Shown piece after piece: positions 12,925-23,525 of a DNA stretch of 64,000 bases; positions within the stretch are counted from its first letter, which is position 1, and each line of letters begins with the position of its first letter. The notes under the pieces were generated by a model. That model was not told where the DNA came from. It worked only from the letters and a program-made list of their open reading frames with translations, and made no database searches. Origin of the DNA: Chelonoidis abingdonii (taxonomy: Eukaryota; Chordata; Testudines; Testudinidae); the NCBI RefSeq assembly GCF_003597395.2, contig NC_133773.1:125120120-125184119 (forward strand), in the 5' to 3' direction. A program made the position numbers and the translations under genes.

Positions 12925-13107
12925 AAAATAATGTCTGTCTTCACTATATTAATTTTGCTGTTTATGACTTCTCCCCCATTCTTACTTTTACTTCTGTCCA
13001 TTTCTCATTCACAGATCCATCATGAACGGGAAATGGCCAGAAGTATGAAAGAATGGGGGAGAAGACATGAACAGCAAAATTAATATAGTGAAGACAAAAA
13101 TTATTTT
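12925..13107. repeat. Long imperfect hairpin (arms about 85 bp)
   Basis: The left arm 12925-13010 and right arm 13024-13107 are inverted copies with few differences, around a 13-nt loop. Matching blocks include TTCACTATATTAATTTTGCTG and its complement. It could be a palindromic MITE or a local inverted duplication. Confidence 0.85.
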
Positions 13108-14038
13108 CTGCTCATTCGCAGCCCATCACTAAAGTTAGAATTTGGCACCAACAATAAAACAATCACAAAACCTGGAGCACTTTGCAATACTTTGATACTT
13201 ACCTGGATACAGGGTCTGCCTTGCATGTTTTTCTGCTGATGAAGAGTAGTGTTGCACATTATTAATTACTATTATTATCAGGTTTTCTATAGCAATCATC
13301 ACCCACATACCCACACGCTCTGCTACAACCCTTACTCTCACTTCAACTGGAGGAATTTTGCGAAGTGCTGCACAAAATTCAGATATGCTGTTGCTAAGAC
13401 ATCCGGTGAGGATGCTTTTCTGCCCTGGCGTGTCAGATGGAATGTAATGAATAGTCCAAAATTGACTATATTCGTTTGCTTAACATTTTCTGGCCTCAGT
13501 TCTCTATTACCTTGGGGCTGCTTAAACCTGTGTGTGTCCTGACAGTGGAGGATTCCCCTCATGTAGGGTAATTTTGGGGTGGCACAGAGCTGCTAGAGTA
13601 TCCAGTGCAGAGGGGATAACTGGGAAAGAGAGAACCTGGCAAGACTCTTTTATGCCCAGCTGATTCCATGCTGCTGGAATAGTACCTTCAATTCACTGGC
13701 AGCTGGCTCCTCTAATTTACATTAAGGACCAGGATCCAAATGCCCCAGGATCAAGGGAGTATAAAAGGCTCTAAAGCCACTTTTCTATTTACTCTCTGGA
13801 CTTGTGTGTGCACGCTTCAACCATACCAGAGAATTGACGCCTCCTTTTTCAGTGCTCTTCCTGCCCCTAGTTTGTGCTACTGCTTCTCCTTTGAATGTTT
13901 CCGATCTGGAGCCAAAGAAGAGACTATTTCCTGCACCATATGCATTTGTAAACTCAGAAAACATCCTGTCCTAAACAACAGTTCAATTGGGTGGAATTAT
14001 TACTATTATATGGATTAAAGTGGCACCTACAACATATA
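13108..14038. other. No recognisable gene
   Basis: This holds several overlapping short frames on both strands (for example 13249-13542 plus and 13338-13562 minus) with no domain I recognise. It ends at the TA dinucleotide that borders the Tigger element. Confidence 0.4.
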
Positions 14039-16424
14039 CAGTGGAGTCGCATCTTACGTAGAGGTTAGGTTCTAAAGTCAGCTCGTAAGGCGAAAATCGC
14101 ATATAGTCAAAATTACCCTCAAATCCCTTAAATCGTCCATAAAGTACAGTATACATAGTTTTGTGTACAGTATACAACCCTGTACAGTAATACTGTATGT
14201 ATAAATGTATAATGTACAGTATATAATAAAGAGTACATATGCAAAATATAATTTAACAGCACTGTATTTTTAATTACATAAAAGAGACAAAGACAGATGG
14301 AAGAATGAAAGAATAAAAAAGGAAAACAGTAAACCTAACCACTCACCATTCATCCTGGGTATTCTTGCTAGTCTATGATGACGATGACATTATTGGGGGG
14401 TCGTCAAGGCTTGATGTCGATCCAGGAGATGATGGGCCAGGCTCATCTGCTGCTGGTTGTTTTTCATGGAAAAACAGTGATCGGCAACTGTCACTGTTGT
14501 CTCTTGAGCTGCTCAAACATTTCTTAATATGGTCTCAGATCGTCCGTAATACTACATATGATTTTGAGGCTTCATTCAATAGAGGGATCATATTAAAAAA
14601 TTAAATCATTCATGTGTTTCACTTCTTGGAACATTTCAGCAAATTTATGAAGATTCCAGCTTGCTAGCTCTTCCTGTTTGTCATCATTATCTTTGTCTTC
14701 TGTAGACGATTTTATCAGTTCCTCTAACTCTTCATTAGTCAATGTTTCTCTAAGGCTTTCAATTAGTTCTTCAATTTCTTCCTCAAGGATGTCAACAAAG
14801 CCATCACCACCCACTTGCCTGGCCCCCTGAACAATGTGTTTCACTTCTTTTTCAATGGTCGGGAAACTCTTAAAATCATTCACAGATTCTTTCCATAAGT
14901 TTCGCCAACATGCATTGACTGTTTCAGGCTTGACTGCATCCATTGCCTGTTTAATATAAGTGATGCAATTGGCAATATTGAAGGACTTCCAACACTCCAT
15001 CACATTAAGACTGGGATCAGCATCCGTAGCGCTACATATCCACGAGAATGTAAGCCTCATGTATGTGGCTTGAAACAGCGAATCACGCCTTGGTCGAGAG
15101 GTTGGAGGATGGAGGTGGTATTTGGGGGGAGAAAGACGACTTCAACGTCTGTGAGGTACCGCTTGACCTCCGGAATGAAACACTTGTGGACCAATCCAGA
15201 AATAATACTACCGTCACCCAAGCCTTTTTATTTGATTGCCAGAACACAGGCAGGAGATTTTTGTTCTTGCCTTTTAGGACACGGGGATTTGCAGCCCTGT
15301 AGAGCAAGCCCAGCTTTATTAAATGCCCAGCCGCATTGCCACAAAACAACACAGTCACACTGTCTTTAGCTGCTTTGAAGCCAGGGGCTTGTCTTTCTGA
15401 TTTTGAAATGTAAGTGCGGTTGGGCATTTCTTTCCAGAAGAGCCCAGTCTTGTCAGCATTAAAAACTTGTTACAGAAGATAGCCCTTTTCTTCTATGATT
15501 TTCTTTAATTGTTCAGGGTAGGCTTTTGCTGCCTCTTCATTGGCAGATGCATCTTCACCAGTAGTCTGCACGTTTTTGAGGTTAAAGCAGTTCCTAAAAC
15601 TGTTAAGCCAACCATGGCTGGCTTTGAATTCCTTCTCATCAGAAGGCTGTCCCTCTGGGGCGGGAGGTTTGAACAGCACGTAGAGGATAAGAGCCTTTTC
15701 TCGCAATGTGTTGCCATCAATAGGCACACATTTACAGTTCATGTCTTCCAACCATAAGTTTAATGCTTTTCAGTCTTCACTTAAGTCTTATCATGCACCT
15801 GGCTCATCACCTTAGCAGTTACTGAGCAATTTATGCCATGGCTTGATGAATTTCTCTCTCTCGAATCTTGGTAGCACAGATGCTAGATTTGTTGCGGCCA
15901 TATTTAGGCGCCACGTTGGAGACAGACATATCGTCTCTCAATAAGTCCAACACAGCCAGTTTTTCCTTCAGCATTGGAACGGATCGCTGTTTCTTCGGTT
16001 GAGCACCAGATGAAGTAGTTGGCTTGCATTTAGGAGCCATGTTGTACAAAAAATACGTATCTTTAAAACACTAGAATCACACTCAGCACGGCAAGATGCT
16101 CACACTATGAGAGGCACACAGGAACTGAGACCAGCTGAGGGAACAGAAGATTCACATCTTCCATCTCATGCTCACTCCGGGGCATACACTAATTGCACGC
16201 GTATAGTTGAATTCGCCACAATACCAGGCCTAGTTGAAGGCCAAATTGATCCCCAGAGTGAGTTAGAGCAGCTGAATAACTCCTTCAACTTGCACCAGCT
16301 TATGATGGTGACCAATGAGCCATGAGACTGGCCAGAGCACAGTGAGTTCCTGTCATATCCCTTTCTATCTACAACATGCTCGCATACCAAGAGGGAGTGG
16401 GGTGCGGCAGATGGGACTGGAACA
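14039..16424 (-). mobile_element. Tigger-type (Tc1/mariner superfamily) DNA transposon, right end missing
   Basis: The left terminus CAGTGGAGTCGCATCTTACG follows a TA dinucleotide, as expected for TA-targeting elements, and contains GTAAGGCGAAAATCGC, typical of Tigger ends. The transposase lies inside in the minus direction. The other flank (about 16080-16424) matches Tigger non-coding sequence as I recall it, but homology stops near 16424 and no inverted terminus is found, so the copy is truncated. Confidence 0.8.
14593..16049 (-). pseudogene. Tigger transposase pseudogene (CENP-B / TIGD1-like)
   Basis: The coding pieces lie in order on the minus strand. The 15831-16049 frame starts MAPKCKPTTSSGAQPKKQR and holds the first helix-turn-helix of the CENP-B N-terminal type. 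The 15470-15751 frame holds the CENP-B DNA-binding HTH, around KASHGWLNSFRNCF. The 15083-15427 frame begins the DDE catalytic domain. The 14593-15060 frame covers the domain end, an acidic Glu-rich stretch and the C-terminus. The four frames fall in three different phases with in-frame stops between them, so the gene is dead. Related domesticated genes in vertebrates are the TIGD family; nothing here suggests domestication. Confidence 0.85.
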
Positions 16425-16829
16425 GAAATCAGCTATGCTGACTTTACAACAGGAAAGAATTCCCTCAGGCTGGGGGAATCCTCAACTCCTCATTTAAAGC
16501 AGCTTTCAGGTAATTTTGTGCTGCCATGGACCGGATCCAGATGGCCTAGCTCCTGGCCTTTGAAATAGCTCATATGCAAATTATCTCACAATAAAGAAAA
16601 TCCAGCAATGAATAGATTATTGGTTTGTAAGGGGACTGGCTAACCAATGGAAATACCCTGCTAAGGCTTCTCAGCAGATTTTTGAATAGCTACAGAAGCT
16701 CCACAAGTTTAACTGCTCTTAAGAATCTCACCATGGGCCAAACCCTGGAATCTTGACTCAGCTCTTTCTCTGGCAAAACTGCTGTTGACTTCAGAGAGAG
16801 TTTGCCTGAGAGAGGAATGAGTGAAGGGC

Positions 16830-17050
16830 TAGCATTTGTATAGTACTTTACACAGTCAACGTGCTATACAAACATCATCTATTTAATCCTGCCAGTAGTT
16901 CCAGGAAGGTAAATATTATTCATGCCTGTATTACCAGATGGGCAAACTGAGGCTTTGTTGACTTCCCTAAGGCCACAGAAGAAGAGCGTGGTAGAGCCAG
17001 GCTTAGTACTCAGGATGTCCTAAGTCTAGTCCCACCCTCAAACCTCTAGG
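16830..17050 (-). mobile_element. MIR-type SINE
   Basis: The plus strand reads as the complement of a MIR: a GTATAGTACTTTACACAG end region, TTACCAGATGGGCAAACTGA, then CCACAGAAGAAGAGC and AGAGCCAGGCTTAGTAC. The order and motifs fit an old MIR in minus orientation. Confidence 0.75.
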
Positions 17051-18054
17051 TCATTTCTCTCTCACACTTCCTGTGTTTTCTTTCTAGAATATGGAGGGAA
17101 CAGCCTCCATGTTGTCCAAGTTTACCATCATAATTTGCTGTGCAAGATGTGCCTGAAAAGTGAGGATGGCTAGTTTTACGGCATTGCATTGAAGAAAGTT
17201 CATGTCCTTGTATCTCTCCTAATCACACTATGCTCTGCACTGACCTCTGCAAGGAGCGAACAGCCAAGCTGTTGAAATTTGTTGCTATTACTCTTGATGG
17301 GAGAAGGTAGAAGTAGTAGTGGATTGAGTCCTTACTCGCTCTGCTGTGTAGAGTCTGAAGAATCACTTGAAGCTTTTCCCAAGATGCCTTCCATACAGTT
17401 CCAGTATTCCAATGGGAACACTTGTAGCAATGTGGAGAATGGTCCAAGAACCATTTTTTGCAGAAAAAAAAACTTTAATCATGTCAGTTTTAGAGCCTGC
17501 ATGGAAGATGCCTATTGATTTTCCATCCACACTAGAATGACTTACTGATGGTTTTCTGAACCTGCCCTCGTCCTATTCTGAACATATAACTCCTAGATGT
17601 GTTTTCTGAGTTGATATCAACTTGCTCTTTGTAAAGTTGATGACAAAACCGCACTTCTATAATGCATCTACTGCCCACTCTGTAGCTATGTCTGTCACCT
17701 TCTTGAGAGCTAGCTCTGAAAAGCATATAGTCCATGTAAGGGTATAGGTGTTCTCCTGGGTTATTAGACTTCCTAGATCAGCATAGTTGAAGTCATCATT
17801 GCAAACTTGTCCATATTGTCAATTGCAAGTGATTACATGGAAAAGATTTTTGGTAAAAGACTCTAGCTCCATTCAGTATTCATTTTCTATCACCTCCAAG
17901 GCCCATCTATCCACAGTGGATTATTGCCAAGCCTCCAGACAATTCATGCATATACTATCATGTTGTCATTTACAGAGTCCTTTTCTGACTCATGCAGTTA
18001 CTTTGGCAATGTTGGCTAATAAATAGTAATTCTTACATGCCTTCTTTTAGTCAC
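17051..18054. other. No recognisable gene
   Basis: Short frames on both strands (17223-17447 minus, 17279-17518 plus) lack any known domain. It may be part of an unnamed interspersed repeat that continues at 18.3-18.75 kb. Confidence 0.35.
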
Positions 18055-18270
18055 AAGATCTTAAAACACTTTGCAAATATGGCTTAAATGCGCTTCACAA
18101 GAGCCTTGTGAGGTAGATGAACATTATACCCATTTTGCAGATGGGCAAACCAAGGAAAAGAGAGGTTTTTAAATTACTTGTTTATGGCCACAGAGCAAGT
18201 CAAAGATACATCTGGATAAGGAACTAAGGAATCCTAATCCCAGCCCTCTGCTTTAATAACTAGGACACAA
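18055..18270 (-). mobile_element. MIR-type SINE
   Basis: It contains CCATTTTGCAGATGGGCAAA, then GAGAGG and a GGCCACAGAGCAAG block and AATCCCAGCCCTCTGC, the complement of a MIR in the expected order. Confidence 0.8.
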
Positions 18271-20264
18271 TGCATGCCCCTGAGTTCTGCCAGAATTTGT
18301 CATCCCCCAGAACAGCCCATATTCCACAGTATATCCTTCTCTTCTATTATCTTTTCTTTGATTGAATGGGTAAAAGGAATACTTTCTGCTGGAGTGGTGA
18401 TTCTTCTTTCTGCATCTTAAAAGAAGGAAGGTATAGGATGCTGTTCTTTTTGGCGGATTCCATCACTACTTTGTAGTGTTCCAACTGATAATTCTTCTAG
18501 TAAGGAATGTGTTTGATTCAGAAGAAAAATGCTTTCTTTTCCTTTTTCCTGTCTTAGCCATATTCCCAGTATTCTGATTGCATTCTTTACCATCAATTCA
18601 GAAGACAACCATTTTTCCTGATTCTCATTGTCAGATTCCTCCTCTGTCTCCTCTAAAACAGCTAATTTTCTCTCTCCAGAGAAACTCTTAGTCCCAGATG
18701 AGAAAGAGGAGAGTAGTCAGCTCTTGTAATTTTTGCTCTTATATATCGTATATATTTCAGCTTCTTTTTCTTTCGTGAGTACAAGTAGTTTTTCTCATTT
18801 ACTCATTCTGACTGGGTATAATGGATCCAAACTATCAATATCCTAATCAGCTCACCGACAGACAAAAGATTTGGCAAAAGTGTCTGCTTAGGCTATGGGG
18901 ATAAATAATGCTGAACTGCCCACCCAGAACTCTAAGCAATTATTTCACTACAGGGAATTAATATACTAAAATTACTCTCAGTTGTTATCACTCTTGAGGT
19001 GTTTGATACCATTTCACTTACCAATGCTTTTATGCCAGCCAGTTCCTTTCCAAATGTAGATCTTTGGGCACCTATTTTTCTTAGGACCTGATCCTACGAG
19101 ATGCTGAGTACCTATAGTTCGTATTTATAATAACCAGTTTGGATTAAGAATCCCTACTCTGATGAAAAGTGGGATGGGGTCTTTCATGACAGATGGTCAG
19201 TTTATCTAATTTACATCTCATCTGAAAGATACAATAAACAGGCTCTAGTTGTGCCAATGTTGATGAGCAAATCTGGAACCTTCAGCACTTAATGCAAGAG
19301 CCTCTACTCTCAAAGTGAAGGAGTAAGCCCACTAGCTGAAAGTAGCAGCAGACACAAAACACTTCTTATATACACCAGCCACCAGAGTGAAACAAAAAAC
19401 CTCCCCTCTCCGCTCTCCACACACAATGTGGGTTAAAATAGCATCTCCAGTAGCATGGTTGTGGTACTGACTCAGAGAAGTGCCATCCATTTATGTCACC
19501 AACATAATTTCCTACAGCATCTGTGCATTCTTTGAATGTCTCCCATCCGAGCTGGGACCCTTTTAGTAGGGCTCCAAACCAGTGTCTCAGTCTCCCTGTG
19601 CTTTTCTAGAGAAACCTTTGGTGAACCATTAAAACTGCAGGTGCTGCGCATCTCTCAAAGACTACAGGGAACCTCATCTTGGGTTCTCAGCTGGGCCTCA
19701 TTGTGCTTGTTGGGGAATTGGGAGTCACGCACTATAGTATTCACAGGGAAGACCTCCAAGCGGCAATAAGGTGCTGTAGGAAATGATGCTAAAGATACAA
19801 GTAGAAGGCTCTCTTTCTCTTTGAGTCAGCAATAAACCAATAGAGCTAGGGAACCCTGTATCCCTGGAGGTACTGTCTGTGGGATGAGATATAAAAAAGT
19901 CATCATCATTTGCTAGTAAGTATCCTGTGGCACTTTTTATAAGAGTAAGGATGTGAACCCTGGGGTCAGGGCCAAATTCCAGCTCTGATTATTGCATTCT
20001 GCCCACCTATTTTATAGAACATTTCCCTAACAGCTTAATTTGGGAAAGCATTCTTCCCTTCCTGGCTTACACAGGTATTCTGCTGTTGTGTGCTGTTTTC
20101 AGTTGATGTAAAATGCTTCAGAAGTGGCTGTATTTGAGCGGTGAGTGAAGTGATCCTCAGATCCTCTGTTTCAGGGGGACGTTATGAGGTAATTATTTAA
20201 GGTGTCTTGAGTTCATGCAAAGGATAATTGCTATTGTCACTGTCTCTGTAGAAGCTTTGTCGCC
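18271..20264. other. Unassigned sequence with an open minus-strand frame
   Basis: The minus frame ending at 18417 stays open for about 100 codons back to roughly 18730, longer than an ATG-based reading shows. It encodes an acidic segment (LEETEEESDNENQEKW) followed by KNAIRILGIWLRQEKGKES. No start, splice site or known domain supports a gene; a fragment of a mobile element is possible. The rest, including a 77-codon plus frame at 19536-19769, is unassigned. Confidence 0.3.
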
Positions 20265-20535
20265 TAAGGCTATGAACACAGTACCACTTATGTCAGTATG
20301 AGTTATGTCGCTCAGGGATCTGAATCATCCACATCCCTGAGCAAAGTAAGTTACACTGACCTAAGTGCCAGTGTGGACTGCGTTACGTCGGTGGGAGAGC
20401 TTCTCCTGCTGACATAGCTACCGCTGCTTGCAGGGCCTGGAATAGGTAAGTTGACAGAAGAGCTCTCTCCCGTCAGCTTAGAGCATCCGCACTAGGAGCA
20501 CTACAGTGGTGCAGCTGCAGGCTCTGTCATGTAGC
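20265..20535. mobile_element. MITE-like non-autonomous DNA element
   Basis: The end regions GGCTATGAACACAG and TCATGTAGCCAT are roughly inverted. The interior is made of short inverted modules such as TATGTCGCTCAGGG / CCCTGAGC and CTCTCTCCCGTCAGC. It has no coding capacity. Superfamily uncertain. Confidence 0.55.
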
Positions 20536-21131
20536 CATAAAAATAAACTGATGCAGGTGAAATGCCATGTTGTGATACCCTTGCTCATCTTCCACCATGA
20601 GTAGCCACATTTAAGGCAATGGGATGCAAAGTACTTCTCAGTGTAAGTAAAGGTATCACAGTCTGGCTCTAACTAAGAGAACCAAATGAGATGTAATTGA
20701 AGAGAATACTATTAATAGAAATTGATAGAAATAGAAAGCCTGAAAACTGTTCTGATTTACGCCAAATGCCAACGGCATCAAAGACCATTCTCACAGTGAG
20801 AGTCAGTCAAATGTAATGGATCCCCAGACATACCTCTTCTTTGCGCAATTAAATATTATTTATTGTTATGCTGTTATTTATTTGTATCTGACTGTGACAG
20901 TCTCTCCTTTTATAACAATGTTACAACATGTTGGACAATAATTAGTGGGTTGATTTTTTTATTTAGAACTTTTGGATTTGTCTGCATTATTAGGTATTTT
21001 AAAGCATTTGGGCTTAAAGGCTTCTTCACTGCACCTCTGTGAAAGAAATGATATCTAGTCAAGTTTGGCCAATGCATTAAAGTGTTCCTAATAGAAAAAG
21101 AAACTACATAAGACAAAACCCAGTTTATTAT
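20536..21131. other. No recognisable gene
   Basis: AT-rich sequence; the 68-codon minus frame at 20910-21116 has no recognisable domain. Confidence 0.4.
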
Positions 21132-21200
21132 GGGCCTTGTTCACTCCCACTGAAGTCAATGACAAATCTGTCATTGATTTCAGTGGTGCAGCATCAGCAC
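21132..21200. repeat. Small hairpin repeat (GAAGTCAATG family)
   Basis: CCACTGAAGTCAATGACA is followed after a few bases by its inverted copy TGTCATTGATTTCAGTGG. It belongs to the small palindromic repeats seen at 28.2, 38.0, 47.9 and 58.3 kb. Confidence 0.6.
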
Positions 21201-21434
21201 CTATTTATCAATGAAAAATGAGCGCAGATAAGTGGGAATACTCAGGAACTGCCTACAGCTCTGATCATGGAAGAAGAAGTGTTAGTGAGAGGAGGAAGGT
21301 GCAGAGCTTTAAAAATTGAACAGCCTTTCCTGACAATTTAGAACTGCCCTGGAGTTTTAAAGGTAAAAAAAGTATAATATTTTTGTTGAGGTTCAATGGA
21401 TATGTTCAAAGATGGAAAAAAGGATTATAAAAAG

Positions 21435-21560
21435 CGTTGTCTAATGGTTAGACCCGGGAACTGGGAGACAGAGTAGCTTTGCTGCTGTCTCGCTGATCTG
21501 ATCTAGTCATGTCCTTTCTGTATCTGTTTCAGTATCTTTAAAATGGGTTAATTAATTTTC
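21435..21560 (+). mobile_element. MIR-like SINE fragment
   Basis: TCTAATGGTTAGACC (tRNA-like A-box region), GGGAACTGGGAGACAG and a TCTTTAAAATGGGTTAATTA tail follow the order of a degenerate MIR. Confidence 0.5.
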
Positions 21561-22684
21561 TAAAGCACTTAAAATCATCAAATGAAAAAAAAAAGTATAT
21601 AAATGCAAAGCATCCATAGCAGTATTAATCAGCAGGTGATTAACATATAGAAATAACTCTCAGAATTTTTAAGCCTCAGAACACGCTAACTTACATGCAA
21701 GGGACAACAAGACTTTTTTTAGTAGAGATTTTTTAGTAGAAGCTGATTGAAAAGCAAAATAATCTTTTTAGAACAAAATTTACCTACTGTCATTTAGAAG
21801 AAAATATGTATATGTGCTGATAATACTTAATAGTATCATATTTGTTATGTGAGCTGAGTTACACAAAACCTCTGAACCAACAGGGTTTAAATATTGATAA
21901 GTGTCTTTGCCAATGATATGTCATCCTATGTTGTCCTTTATATCTGGAAATCAGAAATGAGCAGAGACATTGTAAGGCAAAAATGAGTAGTTTTGTCTTA
22001 TGTGAGATGGGAGTGTGATGACACTAATACACAAATGGATGTGTATACTGATACTGTACATTATAAACAGACTTGGAAGGATTAGATTGATCAGCAAACA
22101 CCGATTTCACCATAAACACACAAAATGATTAAAAGTATTTCCATTGATAATAATCAAAATTTACAGATAGGCAAAGTAAGAAAAATGTTGCTTGAGAACT
22201 TATTCGAGTTTGATTTAAGGATATTTACAGTATATATTTTGACATGTGATGTTGACAATTTGTGTTTTGAAGGTTATAAAGGTTTAACTTTCTCAGTCTA
22301 CTGTCATTAAATAATTATCTGATCCCCCCATTATTTCCCACAACTCTGAAAATTTACATAAATATTGAAAAAAATGCTTAAATTTTACGCAACTATGAAA
22401 ATAAAAATGCTTTAAAATAATCAATATCATTTTAAAATCTAAATTATTTTTAAAAAATCTAGTTTTGCCAGCCCAATTATAACGCACCTCTATGATTTCT
22501 TTAGCATCTTTTTTATTATTATTATTATTATTAATGAAAACTTCAGTGTTAAAACAAAAAAACTGAAAAACTTCCCTTTACAGACGTGACAATGAAACAG
22601 TCTGTGGCCATTCCATTGCACAAGGTTACATCCTACAGATGTTTTTCTTTCAGACCCATTTTATATGAGTTTATCCCCAATGAC
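21561..22684. other. No recognisable gene
   Basis: AT-rich sequence with a (TTA)n run near 22510-22532. No gene or repeat family was identified. Confidence 0.4.
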
Positions 22685-22758
22685 ATAGTATTCAGGAGGC
22701 CTAGGTTAAAGCCTCTCCTCTATCACAAGCTTCCTGTGTGACACTGGGCAAGTTATTT
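22685..22758 (+). mobile_element. MIR, 5' half, interrupted by a DNA element
   Basis: GCTTCCTGTGTGACACTGGG and CAAGTTATTT match the central MIR segment. The sequence breaks off at 22758 and the expected continuation resumes at 23398. Confidence 0.75.
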
Positions 22759-23397
22759 AGGGCTAGATCCACCAAGGGACTTGGGCATTGCAATATCAAA
22801 CGTTTAGGTGCCTGATGCTCAGTGAAATCCTCAGCTAAGCAGCCGGTTTCCCTTTACAGTGCATGGACAGAGTCAGATTCCTCAGAATGAGATTCACAAC
22901 AGCCAACAAGCTGAGCAAGGTAGCAACCTAAACTAGCCAGTAGGAAATGCCAAGGAGGGGAGTGGGTAGGCACTTAAGTCTAAGCCTGAGGGAGGTGTCT
23001 CAATCTGCTCAGTTACAGCCTGTGAACCCACTCCTGGAGTTCAGGGTCTAAGTCAGGCCAGTTCTTTCTCACAAAAAATCAGAGATACCCACCCACTGTT
23101 ATAACCAATAGCTCACCAGATAGGGGCATGCACCTGGGAGGTAGAAGATGTGATTTCAAATTCCTGCTCTGCCTGATTTGAACCAGTGACTTAAAACTGG
23201 GTCTTCTATATCCCAGGTGAGTACCCCAAACACTAGGCTAGAAAGTCAGACTCTCCATTTTGCATTCTGGCCCAAGGAATATTTAACTATTTACAAATTT
23301 CGAACAGGAGAGATTGAGAGTGCCCCACCCCAGAATACCCCCAAAGCCTGGAACTTGGGTGTTGCAACATCGACGTGCCATTTGTGAATCTAGCCCT
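22759..23397. mobile_element. hAT-like composite non-autonomous element, copy 2
   Basis: The ends are AGGGCTAGATCCACCAA and, inverted, TTTGTGAATCTAGCCCT, about 17 bp of imperfect terminal inverted repeats with the AGGG start common in hAT elements. It lies inside a MIR. No clear 8-bp duplication remains. The interior is shared with 6755-7680. Confidence 0.65.
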
Positions 23398-23525
23398 TTG
23401 TGCCCCAGCTTCCCATCTGTAAAACAGGATAACACGGATTTCCCCGCCTCACAGGGGTGTTGTGGAGAAGGTTGTGAGGCATTCAGATACTATGGTAATG
23501 GGCGCTATACAAGTACCTTAGATGG
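23398..23525 (+). mobile_element. MIR, 3' half
   Basis: TTGTGCCCCAGCTTCCCATC, then TGTAAAACAGGATAACACGG and a GTTGTGGAG segment continue the MIR begun at 22685. Confidence 0.75.
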
